Positions 25,511 to 35,120 of a DNA stretch of 64,000 bases are shown here, piece by piece. This stretch comes from Actinophytocola sp050699935. GTDB taxonomy: Bacteria; Actinomycetota; Actinomycetes; Mycobacteriales; Pseudonocardiaceae. How positions within the stretch are numbered: the stretch's first letter is position 1; each line of letters begins with the position of its first letter. The stretch is from the NCBI RefSeq assembly GCF_050699935.1, contig NZ_JBOHGB010000006.1:61401-125400 (forward strand), written 5' to 3'. Made by a program: the position numbers and the translations under genes. The notes under the pieces are model-generated. The model saw nothing but the letters and a program-made list of their open reading frames with translations, ran no database searches and was not told where the DNA came from.

Positions 25511-25956
25511 TGTTCTTCGGCGATTTCGAGGAGGCCACGGGCCAGACCTACCTGTCCCGGCGCCGCACGATCACCGAGACCGACCTGGTGATGTTCACCC
25601 AGCTGACGGGCATCACCGACCCGGTCTTCACCGACGACATCTTCGCGCGGGAGCAGCTGTTCGGCGGCCGGGTCGTGCCGGGCCCGCTCGTGCTCACCTA
25701 CGCGCTCGGCATGACCGACGACCTCGGCTTCGGCGCGGTCCTCGCCGCGCTCGCGATCGACAACGCGCGCTTCGTGCACCCGGTGCGGCCATCCGACACC
25801 ATCACCGTCGAGACCACGGTCGCGAACGCCCGGGCCAGCGCGAGCCGCCCGGACGCCGGCATCGTGACGCTCGCCCACCGGGTGTTCAACCAGGACGGCA
25901 CGACCGTCCAGAGCTTCGAGCGCACGCTGCTCATCCGGCGCGATCCCGCGGCCTAG
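25510..25956 (+). CDS. MaoC-like hotdog protein lacking the usual catalytic His
   Basis: 148 residues with the hotdog layout (TITETDLVMFTQLTGITD, then RVVPGPLVLTYALGM). Where the active partner has DWHPLH and GHGM, this one has DPVFTD and VPGP, so the family His residues are missing. Overlaps the active MaoC gene by 1 bp (TGATG), which fits a stoichiometric partner. Known parallel: the mycobacterial HadA/B/C dehydratases pair an active with an inactive hotdog subunit. Confidence 0.82.
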   Translation: MFFGDFEEATGQTYLSRRRTITETDLVMFTQLTGITDPVFTDDIFAREQLFGGRVVPGPLVLTYALGMTDDLGFGAVLAALAIDNARFVHPVRPSDTITVETTVANARASASRPDAGIVTLAHRVFNQDGTTVQSFERTLLIRRDPAA

Positions 25957-25996
25957 CGCCGCCACCGCACTGGTCCACACGCGACGGGAGAGCCCC

Positions 25997-27055
25997 GTGC
26001 AGTTCGGCGTCAGCATCAACCGCGACGAGCCGGCCGGCGTGTCCCCGGCAGACGAGCTCGCCGCTGCGCTCGAACGCGCGCACGCCGCCCGTGACCTCGG
26101 CTTCGGGCTGCTCGGCTTCGGGCACCGCTACTCGACCGGCCCGGCGGTGTCCACACCGGACCGGCCGGCGCTGACCACGAGGCGGCTGCAACCGCTGCAC
26201 CTCATCGCGCATGTCGCCGCCGAGCTGAAGGACACCGTCGAGTACTCGACCAACATCCTGCTGTCCGCCTCGGCCCACCCGGTGTCGCTGGCCGAGGAGG
26301 TCGCGACGCTCGACACGCTCTGCCACGGGCGCTTCCGGCTCGGGCTCGGCGTCGGCTGGCTGGACTACGAGTTCGAGGCGTTCGGCGTGCCCCGCGCCGG
26401 CCGCGTGCGGCGGTTCACCGAGCTCGTCGAGCTGTACCGGCTGCTGCTGACCGAGGACGACGTCAGCTACTCCGGCGAGTTCTTCCGCGTGCGCGGCGTG
26501 CGGACGCTCGCGCGCTGCGTGCAGGAACCCATGGCGCCACTGTGGATCGGCGGCTCGCTGGACGCCGCGGTCCGCCGTGCGGCGCGGCTCGGCGACGCCT
26601 GGATCATGTCCAGCCACATCCCGATGTCCGACCTCGAACGGCAGGTCGCGCTGTTCACCACGCAGCGACGGGAGGCCGGCCTGCCACCGCCGACGCAGTT
26701 CCCGATCGTGCGGACCGTCTACGTCGCACGGACCCGCGAGGAAGCGCTGCGGCTGGCCGAGCCGGCGATGCGCAGGCGCTACGCCGAACGCGGCGACCGC
26801 GGCTGGTTTCTGACCCGCGGCGACGACCTCGCAGCCGGGTTCGGCGACGGCCGGTGGATCATCGGGTCGCCGGAGGACGCGATCGAGCAGATCCTCGGCT
26901 ACCGCGAGCGGCTCGGCGTGACCCACATGATCTTCTCCTACCAGGCGGGCGGACCGGGCAGCGACCGGGCCAGCCTGCTCCGGATGCTCGAGCTGCTCGG
27001 CGAGCAGGTCATCCCGTACTGCCGCGACGCCCAGGCGAGGAGAGAGCCGGCATGA
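25997..27055 (+). CDS. Luciferase-like (LLM) flavin/F420-dependent oxidoreductase
   Basis: 352 residues, GTG start with GGGAGAG upstream. Typical LLM features: STNILLSASAHPVSLAEEVATLDTL, GRFRLGLGVGWLDYEFEAFG and PLWIGGSLDAAVRRAARLGDAWI. Clearly different from the other LLM gene of the operon (22841), so the two probably catalyse separate steps. Its stop overlaps the MmgE/PrpD start by 4 bp. The substrate is unknown. Confidence 0.85.
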   Translation: MQFGVSINRDEPAGVSPADELAAALERAHAARDLGFGLLGFGHRYSTGPAVSTPDRPALTTRRLQPLHLIAHVAAELKDTVEYSTNILLSASAHPVSLAEEVATLDTLCHGRFRLGLGVGWLDYEFEAFGVPRAGRVRRFTELVELYRLLLTEDDVSYSGEFFRVRGVRTLARCVQEPMAPLWIGGSLDAAVRRAARLGDAWIMSSHIPMSDLERQVALFTTQRREAGLPPPTQFPIVRTVYVARTREEALRLAEPAMRRRYAERGDRGWFLTRGDDLAAGFGDGRWIIGSPEDAIEQILGYRERLGVTHMIFSYQAGGPGSDRASLLRMLELLGEQVIPYCRDAQARREPA

Positions 27056-28452
27056 CAGGTTCCACGATCCAGGCCGGGCCGGGCGTGACGCTCGCCCGCT
27101 TCCTGTCCGACCTGTCCTATGAGGACATTCCGCCCGACGTCGTGGCGACGGCGAAGCTGTGTGTGCTCGACACCCTCGGCGTCGGCCTCACCGCGAGTCG
27201 CCGGCCGTGGACGCGAATGGTCGTGGGGATGGCACGCGAGGCCGGCGGGACGCCGGTGAGCGCGGTGTGGGGCCACGGGTTCCGGACCTCCCCGCAGCTC
27301 GCGGCGCTCGCCAACGGCACCGCGGCGCACGGTATCGAGATGGACGACCGGATCCCGACCGCCGAGCTGCACCCGGGGTCGATGGTGGTCCCGGCGGCGC
27401 TGGCCGTCGCGGAGGCGGCCCGGATGGCCGGGCGGGAGCTGCTCGCCGCGGTCGTCGCCGGGTACGAGGCGGGCATCCGCGTGGGGTACGCCGTGCGCAC
27501 CCGGCCGGGCATCCACTCGCCGGGCCACAAGGGAGTGTGGGCGACCGTGGCGGCCGCCGGGCGCGCACTCGGCCTGGACGCCCAGGGCATGCAGGACGCC
27601 TTCGGCCTGGCCGGCTCGATGGCGTCGGGCATCACCGAGTTCAGCCAGGACAGTCGCGGCACGATGGTCAAGCGGTTGCACGGTGGGCTCGCCGCGCAGC
27701 ACGGCGTGCTGGCCGCCCAGCTCGCCGGCCGCGGCGTCACCGGGCCCGCGTCCGTCCTCGACGGGATCTACGGTTACTGCCGGGTGTTCGGCGCCGACGT
27801 GGACGAGATCGACCTCGACGAGCTGACCGTGGAGCTCGGCCGCGCGTGGCGGATCACCGACCGGGAGCTCAAGCCGTACGCGGCCTGGGGCGGTTCGCAC
27901 ACGGTCATCGACGCGATCGGGAAGATCCTCGCCGAGAGCGCGCCGCGGCCCGGTGACGTGGCCGCGGTCGAGGTGGCCGGATCCAGTCGCCTGCTCGTCC
28001 AGCACGACCTCGCGCGGCCGCGCTCGATCATGGCCGCCCAGTACAGCCTGCCGTTCCTGACCGCGACCGCGTTGTGCCGGGGTGCGGACGCGCTGACGAG
28101 CCCCGACGAGGTGTGGACCGAAGACCTCCTCGACGACCCGGACATCCTGCGCCTGGCCGCGCTCGTGGAGCTGCGTGTCGACGCGGAGATGGACGAGATC
28201 TTCCGGCGCGAGCGCACCTACGGCGGCGCGCGGGTGCGCGTGCGGCTGCGGGACGGGAGCGAGCGGGCCGCGGTCGTGTACCACTCCCGCGGCACCACGA
28301 AGAACCCCATGTCGCGCGAGGAGATCCACGCGAAGTTCACTCGGCTGGCCGGCGGCGTGCTCGGCGAGCGGCGGGCGCGGGAGCTGCTGACCACCGTGGA
28401 CGACCTGGAGCACCTGGTCGACGTCGGCGAGCTGACCGACCTCGTGTCATGA
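27052..28452 (+). CDS. MmgE/PrpD-family protein, copy 1
   Basis: 466 residues, normal length for the family (2-methylcitrate dehydratase, cis-aconitate decarboxylase, iminodisuccinate epimerase). Seen: NGTAAHGIEMDDR, HPGSMVVPA and MVKRLHGG. Against human cis-aconitate decarboxylase (D93, H103, H159, K207) the acidic cluster is EMDD, the HP motif is kept, the H159 region reads GHKGVW, and K-R-x-H replaces K-P-x-H. Last gene of the citryl-lyase operon (ATGA overlap with LLM). Its stop meets the amidohydrolase stop in a 6-bp convergent overlap. Reaction probably dehydration, decarboxylation or epimerisation of a polycarboxylate. Confidence 0.9.
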   Translation: MTGSTIQAGPGVTLARFLSDLSYEDIPPDVVATAKLCVLDTLGVGLTASRRPWTRMVVGMAREAGGTPVSAVWGHGFRTSPQLAALANGTAAHGIEMDDRIPTAELHPGSMVVPAALAVAEAARMAGRELLAAVVAGYEAGIRVGYAVRTRPGIHSPGHKGVWATVAAAGRALGLDAQGMQDAFGLAGSMASGITEFSQDSRGTMVKRLHGGLAAQHGVLAAQLAGRGVTGPASVLDGIYGYCRVFGADVDEIDLDELTVELGRAWRITDRELKPYAAWGGSHTVIDAIGKILAESAPRPGDVAAVEVAGSSRLLVQHDLARPRSIMAAQYSLPFLTATALCRGADALTSPDEVWTEDLLDDPDILRLAALVELRVDAEMDEIFRRERTYGGARVRVRLRDGSERAAVVYHSRGTTKNPMSREEIHAKFTRLAGGVLGERRARELLTTVDDLEHLVDVGELTDLVS

Positions 28453-29256
28453 CGGCCAGCCGAGCCACTCCGCGATCCCCCGCCCCATGACCCACTCCAG
28501 CTCCTCCCCGTCGAGGAAGTCGAGCTCGTCGGTGAAGTGCGACCGGGCCCGCGCGTAGCCGCACGGAAGCCGGGTCAGGTCGCTGCCCCAGAACACCCGG
28601 CGGGGACCGAACGCGTCCACGACCCGGTGGATGTGGTCGTACAGCGAGCGGAACGGGTAGCCGTCCGTGGCGTTGCTCGGCAGGCAGCTCGCCTTGACCG
28701 CGACGTTCTCGTGCCGGGCCAGGCCCACCAGCTCGTCGATCACCGGGCCGACCTCGGTGGCGCCGATGCCGAGTCCACAGTGGTCGACCGTGAGGCGCAG
28801 GCGCGGGTGCCGGCCGGCGACCGCGTCGAGTGGCCCGAGCAGCGACGGCGCGAACACCGACAACGGGATGCCGGCCGCCTCGGCCCGCGGCCAGAACCAG
28901 TCCGCCGTGCCGTCGTGCAGCTGGCGGGTCGCCGCTCCCCTGCTGAAGCTCAGCCGGATGCCCAACATGCCGGGCTGGTCGCACCAGCCGTCGAGGTCGG
29001 CCGGCGCGGTGAGGTCGAGCCGGCCCATCACCGCGAAGCGGTCCGGGTGCGCCACCGCGGCGGCCAGGCACGTGCGGTTGCGGTGGCGGTCGCGCTCGAA
29101 GGCCGGCGGCACGAGGACCGCGCGGTCCACGCCGGCGTCGGCCATCACGGCCAGCAGCTGGTCCGCGGTGAGCTCGTCGCGGTGCATCACCGACCACGCG
29201 GGCGGCACGCCGGTCGACCGCTCCCACACGTGTACCTGCGCGTCGGTGACCAGCAC
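28447..29256 (-). CDS. LigI-like TIM-barrel amidohydrolase/lactonase
   Basis: 269 residues from the GTG at 29256, 2 bp after the MmgE copy 2 stop. COG3618-type features: VTDAQVHVW at the N-terminus, GIRLSFSRG, LRLTVDHCGLG, VAVKASC and RVFWGSDLTRLPC. The characterised family member LigI opens 2-pyrone-4,6-dicarboxylate to 4-oxalomesaconate, a tricarboxylic acid. So lactone or amide opening of a polycarboxylate would suit this island. Co-transcribed with MmgE copy 2. Confidence 0.82.
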   Translation of the reverse strand: MLVTDAQVHVWERSTGVPPAWSVMHRDELTADQLLAVMADAGVDRAVLVPPAFERDRHRNRTCLAAAVAHPDRFAVMGRLDLTAPADLDGWCDQPGMLGIRLSFSRGAATRQLHDGTADWFWPRAEAAGIPLSVFAPSLLGPLDAVAGRHPRLRLTVDHCGLGIGATEVGPVIDELVGLARHENVAVKASCLPSNATDGYPFRSLYDHIHRVVDAFGPRRVFWGSDLTRLPCGYARARSHFTDELDFLDGEELEWVMGRGIAEWLGWPS

Positions 29257-29258
29257 CG

Positions 29259-30665
29259 TCAGCGCACGCCGTGCAGGCGCGCCCGCAGCACGTTCGTGTC
29301 GTCGAGCCGAGCGACGTTCACGATCAGGTCGAACAGCTCCCCCGCGTCCTGTTCGGACATCCGGTCGCGGGTGCACGCGACGAACTTCGCGCGCTGCTCG
29401 TCGGTGGTCAGGAAGCGGTGCGACCAGCCCTTGACCACCGGGATGTCGCGGGTCAGCACCCGCCCGTCGGCGAGAGTCGCCTCGACCACCGCGCCGAACT
29501 CCCGCTCACCACCGTGCACCGGGTCGACCACGTGCTCGACCCGGCCCATCAGGTCCCGCACGCGCGTGTCGGCGAGCGTCTCGTCGGCGAACACGTCGGG
29601 GTCGGCCCGGCCGAGCACGAGTGGGGCGGCGACGCAGAACTGGAGGCTGAACCGGGCCTGCTCGACCGTCCGCGGGTCGGTGAACGCGAGGATACGCGTG
29701 GAGTGCTCGTTCGTGGCGACCCTGACGTGGGTGACCTCGGCACCACCGGCCTCGGCGAAGATCGACAGCGCGGCCTCGACCGCGGAGGTCGCCTCCCCGC
29801 AGCAGGCGAACGGCTTGAGCCCGAGCCCGAACTCGGTGGTGATCTCCCACTTGCGGCCGAGCTCGCGGATCAGCTCGGTACGCAGCTCCCGGCTCTCGCT
29901 GAACGCGGCGAGGTAACCATGCGGCACGTCGAAGATCTGCTCGCGCCCGGTCATGCCCTCGCGGGCGAGAAGCCCGGCGAGCAGCGCCGACCGCGCGGCG
30001 GCGCCGGCGTGCAGTGGCTTGGTCATCGAGCCGATGTTGCCGCGCAGGCCCGCGGCGCCGGACCCGGCGATCGCCAGGCAGTGCTCGGTCTGGTTGCGGT
30101 CCAGCCCGAGCACGCGGGCGACCGTGGCCGCCGCGCCGATGACCCCGAGCGTGCTCGTGGCATGCCAGCCGCGCGCGTAGTGCTGGGGGTTGAGCAGCAG
30201 GCCGAGCTTGGCGTCGAGCTCGAAGCCGATCGCGAACGCCGTGATCCAGTCCTGCCCGGAGGCCGGCGCGATCGCGTCCGCGCCGAGCAGTGCGGGCACG
30301 AGGTGGCAGCTGGGGTGCATCGGGCCCGGGTGGTTGATGTCGTCGAAGTCGAGCGCGTGCGCCGCGGCACCGTTGAACAGGGCGGCGTCGAGGACGTTCG
30401 CCGTCTCCCCGGTACCCAGCAGCGGGTGCTCACCACCCAGCGCCCCGGACGCACGCAGCGCGGCGAGCACCGTGGTGCCCACTTCGGACGCCGCGCCGAG
30501 GAAGGTCACCGCCAGGCAGTCGGCGATCGCCGCCGCGGCACGCTCGGCCGCGAGTGGCTCGAGGTCGGCGAACCGGGTCTCCTCGACGAAGCGCAGCACC
30601 TCGTCGGTCAGCGTCAGCTCCGCGCCTGTCACGTCTGCTCCCATCGAAGAGTCCGCGTCTACCAT
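29259..30665 (-). CDS. MmgE/PrpD-family protein, copy 2 (most aconitate-decarboxylase-like)
   Basis: 468 residues. Keeps the full set expected from cis-aconitate decarboxylase: LDFDD, HPGPMHPS, GWHATST and TKPLHAG (Lys followed by Pro, as in the human enzyme). Of the six copies this is the best candidate for a true dehydratase or decarboxylase. Start uncertain: the ATG at 30665 is only 12 bp after the -10 box, so it could be leaderless; GTG at 30632, with GGGAG 5 nt upstream, is an alternative. First gene of a two-gene operon with the amidohydrolase. Confidence 0.9.
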   Translation of the reverse strand: MVDADSSMGADVTGAELTLTDEVLRFVEETRFADLEPLAAERAAAAIADCLAVTFLGAASEVGTTVLAALRASGALGGEHPLLGTGETANVLDAALFNGAAAHALDFDDINHPGPMHPSCHLVPALLGADAIAPASGQDWITAFAIGFELDAKLGLLLNPQHYARGWHATSTLGVIGAAATVARVLGLDRNQTEHCLAIAGSGAAGLRGNIGSMTKPLHAGAAARSALLAGLLAREGMTGREQIFDVPHGYLAAFSESRELRTELIRELGRKWEITTEFGLGLKPFACCGEATSAVEAALSIFAEAGGAEVTHVRVATNEHSTRILAFTDPRTVEQARFSLQFCVAAPLVLGRADPDVFADETLADTRVRDLMGRVEHVVDPVHGGEREFGAVVEATLADGRVLTRDIPVVKGWSHRFLTTDEQRAKFVACTRDRMSEQDAGELFDLIVNVARLDDTNVLRARLHGVR

Positions 30666-30676
30666 CGGCGGGGTTG

Positions 30677-30705
30677 ATTCTCGACTCCTCCGTCAAAGGT
30701 GTCAA
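30677..30705 (-). promoter_or_regulatory. Promoter of MmgE copy 2 with island operator copy 2 inside
   Basis: Minus strand: TTGACA (30700-30705), 17-bp spacer, GAGAAT (30677-30682). The operator TCGACTCCTCCGTCAA occupies 30681-30696, ending 3 bases before the -35 box, the same distance as in the 45179 copy. A bound repressor would block this promoter. Confidence 0.65.
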
Positions 30706-30797
30706 CACCGCCACTGGCCGCGGAAACCGCACGTCGTGCACGCCCGGCCACCCACTGTGGACCCGCCGCGAAGCGTAACCATATCGTCATCCGAAAG

Positions 30798-30838
30798 TCG
30801 ACTCCGCAGTTGACAATCTTCCCGAGGGGCAGTACGGT
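30798..30838 (+). promoter_or_regulatory. Promoter of the flavoprotein/ABC operon with island operator copy 3
   Basis: Operator TCGACTCCGCAGTTGA at 30798-30813 overlaps TTGACA (30810-30815); spacer 17 bp, then TACGGT (30833-30838). Geometry is identical to the citryl-lyase promoter. The leader to the start codon at 30980 is long (about 135 nt); no riboswitch-like pattern was recognised in it. Confidence 0.65.
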
Positions 30839-30979
30839 ACGTCCACTTGGTAGCGAGCCGAGTCGACTCGGAGACTGCGGTTCGCGTGGACCTTCGGCGG
30901 CCGGACAACAGAACTCTTCGGTGAGTGGGCGCATCAATGTCGATGAATCACACGAGAACGTTCGCGAAGGAGGCCACCG

Positions 30980-32464
30980 GTGGCCAGCAGTGATGCCGAG
31001 GTTGTCGTTGTCGGTGGCGGAAACGCCGGAATGTGCGCCGCGATCGCGGCGGCCGACGCGGGCCGGAAGGTTCTCCTTGTGGAGTGGGCACCGGAGGAAC
31101 GGCGCGGTGGCAACACGTTCTACACCGGCGGCGGCGTGCGGATTGTCCACGATGGACTGGACGACGTCCTGAAGCTGGCCCCGGACTCGATTCCGGGCCG
31201 GGACAAGCTGGAGATCGAGCCCTACACCGAGCAGCAGTACTTCGACGACATCGCCCGCGTGACCGAGTACCGCTCGGATCCCGAGCTGCTCGAGGCGTTC
31301 GTCGCGGGCTCCCGGTCGACCATCGGCTGGCTCGCCGACCTCGGCATGCGCTTCGACCTCGCCTACGGCCGGCACTCGGTGGTGCGCGACGGCCGCCGCC
31401 GGTTCTTCGGCGGGACGGTCCTCGAGTACGTCGACGGCGGCCAGGGCATCGTCGAGGGGATGACCAAGCTCGCCGAGCAGCACGGCGTGGACATCTCCTA
31501 CCGGACCAGGCTGACCGGCCTCGAGCTCGACGAGCGCGGGCACGTGTGCGCCGTACGGGTGAGCTCGGCGGGCACCGAGCGCACCGTCCGCACCCGCTCG
31601 ATCGTGCTGGCGTGCGGCGGTTTCGAGGCGAACCCCGCCATGCGGGCGCAGTACCTTGGACCCGGCTGGGACATCGCCCGCCACCGCGGCACGGAGTACA
31701 ACCGCGGCGACGGGCTGCGGCTCGCACTCGAGATCGGCGCCGACCCGTACGGGCACTGGAGTGGTTGCCACGCCGTGCAGTGGGACGCGAACGCACCGCT
31801 CGTGCGCGACCGCGCGGTACCGCACGGGTACGAGCGCGAGTCCTACCCCATCGGCGTCGTCGTCAACCAGGCCGGCGAGCGCTTCGTGGACGAGGGCGCG
31901 AACTTCTTCCCCTACACCTACGCGAAGTACGGCCGCGCGATCATGGGTCAACCGGGCCAGGTCGCGCACCAGATCTTCGACGCGAAGACCCGGGACCTGC
32001 TGCTCGGCGAGTACCGCCAGAAGGAGACCACCAAGGTCGTCCGCGACACGATCCCGCAGCTGGCCCGGGCGCTCGAGGTGGACGTGCGCGGTCTCGAGGA
32101 GACGATCCGGCGGTTCAACGAGGCCGTGCTGGCGGGCGAGTTCGATCCGACGAGCCTGGACGGCAAGGCCACCGAGGGCATCACGCCGGTGAAGTCCAAC
32201 TGGGCCGTGCCGATCGACACCCCGCCCTACCTTGCCTTCCCCGTCACGGTCGGCGTCACGTTCACGTTCGGCGGGTTGCGTGTCAACGACCGGGCGCAGG
32301 TGCTCGACGCGGCCGGGTCGGCCATCGGCGGCCTGTACGCGGCCGGTGAGATCGTCGGGGGCATCTTCTACCACAACTATGCCGGCGGAACGGGCCTCGT
32401 GTCCGGCGCCGTCCTCGGGCGAACCGCGGGTCTCGGCGCCGCCGAGCTGGCCGCGGCGTCGTGA
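30980..32464 (+). CDS. FAD-dependent tricarballylate-dehydrogenase/fumarate-reductase-like flavoprotein
   Basis: 494 residues, close to TcuA length. Start GTG with perfect AAGGAGG spacing. Seen: VVVVGGGNAGMCAAIAAADAGRKVLLVE (FAD Rossmann motif, residues 8-35), RGGNTFYTGGGVR, LACGGFEANPAM, and the C-terminal FAD part GGLYAAGEIVGGIFYHNY(..)GTGLVSGAVLGR. TcuA oxidises tricarballylate to cis-aconitate, which would feed MmgE/PrpD enzymes directly; assignment to that exact substrate is inference. First gene of an operon with the ABC importer. Confidence 0.85.
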   Translation: MASSDAEVVVVGGGNAGMCAAIAAADAGRKVLLVEWAPEERRGGNTFYTGGGVRIVHDGLDDVLKLAPDSIPGRDKLEIEPYTEQQYFDDIARVTEYRSDPELLEAFVAGSRSTIGWLADLGMRFDLAYGRHSVVRDGRRRFFGGTVLEYVDGGQGIVEGMTKLAEQHGVDISYRTRLTGLELDERGHVCAVRVSSAGTERTVRTRSIVLACGGFEANPAMRAQYLGPGWDIARHRGTEYNRGDGLRLALEIGADPYGHWSGCHAVQWDANAPLVRDRAVPHGYERESYPIGVVVNQAGERFVDEGANFFPYTYAKYGRAIMGQPGQVAHQIFDAKTRDLLLGEYRQKETTKVVRDTIPQLARALEVDVRGLEETIRRFNEAVLAGEFDPTSLDGKATEGITPVKSNWAVPIDTPPYLAFPVTVGVTFTFGGLRVNDRAQVLDAAGSAIGGLYAAGEIVGGIFYHNYAGGTGLVSGAVLGRTAGLGAAELAAAS

Positions 32465-32529
32465 GAGCCCGGTCCGGCCGCCGGTCCGTTGGCGGTGGCA
32501 CCCCCGAGAGCGCTGATGGGCTGACGACC

Positions 32530-33735
<1,206 letters not shown>

Positions 33736-33814
33736 TGTCCGTTCCAGAAATGTTCTGCACGCCGGCACACCGAAATTGGTGTGTGTCACGGGCATGCGCA
33801 GAAATGAGGTACTG

Positions 33815-34885
33815 ATGACATCACGACACCGTCCACTTGTCCGGCGGCGGGCGCCACTCGTCGTGGCCGTCCTCGCAGTCGCCTCGCTGGCCGCCTGTGG
33901 CAGCGACGGCGGCGCCGATGCCGCCGCCAACCAGGACTTCAGTGATTGGGACGCGGTCGTCAAGGCCGCGGAGGAGGAAGGCACCGTCAACTTCTACACG
34001 GCGTTCAACGAGAACGTCGTCGCGAAGATCGTGGACGGTTTCGGCAAGGCTTACCCGAACATCAAGGTGGTGCCGAACCGCAAGACGTCCAGCCTGTTGC
34101 TCCAGCAGTTCGAGAGCGAGCAGCGCGGTGGCATCCAGAGTGCCGACCTGGTGACCACGAGCAGCCCGAGCCAGATCAGGGACGGCTGCAGCAAGGGCAC
34201 GTTCACCGAGGTGGCCGACGACATCACCGCCGATGACGAGCACAAGTGGCCCGAGGAGTCCTTCGACGGCTGCGCGGTGATCGCCTCGACCGCCTTCTAC
34301 CAGATCTGGTGGAACACCGAGCTCCTGACTGAGGCCGAGCGGCCCAAGAGCTGGGAGGACCTGCTGGACCCCCGGTTCGCCGGCAAGAAGATGATGATCA
34401 ACAGCCCGGCCATCACCAACAGCTACGTGTGGATGATGACGGTCGCGAAGGACGAACTGGGCGACGACTTCCTGAAGAAGCTCGGGGAGCAGGAGCCGGT
34501 GTGGAGCGAGTCCTCCGAGCAGGCCGAGCAGCGCGTGGGGGCGGGCGAGGCGCTGGTGTCGCTCGGCGGAACCAAGGACGGCGGCCAGGCGCTGATCGAC
34601 AAGGGCCTGCCGATCGAGGGCTTCACCCCCGATCCGTGCATGGGCACCGAGCGGACCGCCGGTGTGGTGACGAACGCGCCGCACCCGAACGCCGCACGGC
34701 TGCTCCTGAACTGGCTCATGACGCCGGACGGGCAGGCGGCCGCGGCCGAGGGCGTCGCCTCCGCGCTGGACAACGTGCCGGGCACCGAGCCCATGCCGGA
34801 CTGCTTCGTGCACGAGGACCCGGCCCGGTCCGCGCCGAACAGCGAGAACGGGCTGGCGGTCCGCGAGTTGCTCGGCGCGCCGTGA
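33815..34885 (+). CDS. ABC substrate-binding lipoprotein (AfuA/iron-thiamine class)
   Basis: 356 residues; ATG at 33815 with GAGG upstream. Lipoprotein signal ending in LAAC (C28). Mature part follows the class that binds Fe3+, thiamine, phosphoglycerate or polyamines: TVNFYTAFNENVVAKIVDGF, then SADLVTTSSPSQI and MMINSPAITNSYVWM. The Tyr residues used by ferric-binding proteins are not obvious, so iron is not assured. In this island the ligand is more likely the carboxylic acid itself or its metal complex; inference. Confidence 0.88.
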   Translation: MTSRHRPLVRRRAPLVVAVLAVASLAACGSDGGADAAANQDFSDWDAVVKAAEEEGTVNFYTAFNENVVAKIVDGFGKAYPNIKVVPNRKTSSLLLQQFESEQRGGIQSADLVTTSSPSQIRDGCSKGTFTEVADDITADDEHKWPEESFDGCAVIASTAFYQIWWNTELLTEAERPKSWEDLLDPRFAGKKMMINSPAITNSYVWMMTVAKDELGDDFLKKLGEQEPVWSESSEQAEQRVGAGEALVSLGGTKDGGQALIDKGLPIEGFTPDPCMGTERTAGVVTNAPHPNAARLLLNWLMTPDGQAAAAEGVASALDNVPGTEPMPDCFVHEDPARSAPNSENGLAVRELLGAP

Positions 34886-34965
34886 CCCGCGCCGGCGCGG
34901 TCCCGGTTCCGCACGGGGCCGCGCCGGGCGGTACGCCGCTGGCGAAGACGAGCAAGGGAGATGGC

Positions 34966-35118
34966 ATGACACCTCGCGTAACGCGGAGCATGAATGAGCC
35001 GCGTGGCCGTCAACCGCACCTAAGGGGAACGGGACGCAACCCAGCCACGGGAACGTCCCGAACTGGGCGGGATCAACCCAACGCAACCGCGCGGGTTAAT
35101 TCCGGGGAGGCGGGCTAG
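34966..35118 (+). CDS. Possible 50-aa small protein between binding protein and permease
   Basis: ATG with AAGGGAGATGGC just upstream, ending 2 bp before the permease start. Composition is Arg/Gly/Asn/Thr-rich (MTPRVTRSMNEPRGRQ), with no hydrophobic helix. It may be real, a leader that couples translation to the permease, or chance. No family recognised. Confidence 0.3.
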   Translation: MTPRVTRSMNEPRGRQPHLRGTGRNPATGTSRTGRDQPNATARVNSGEAG

Positions 35119-35120
35119 GC

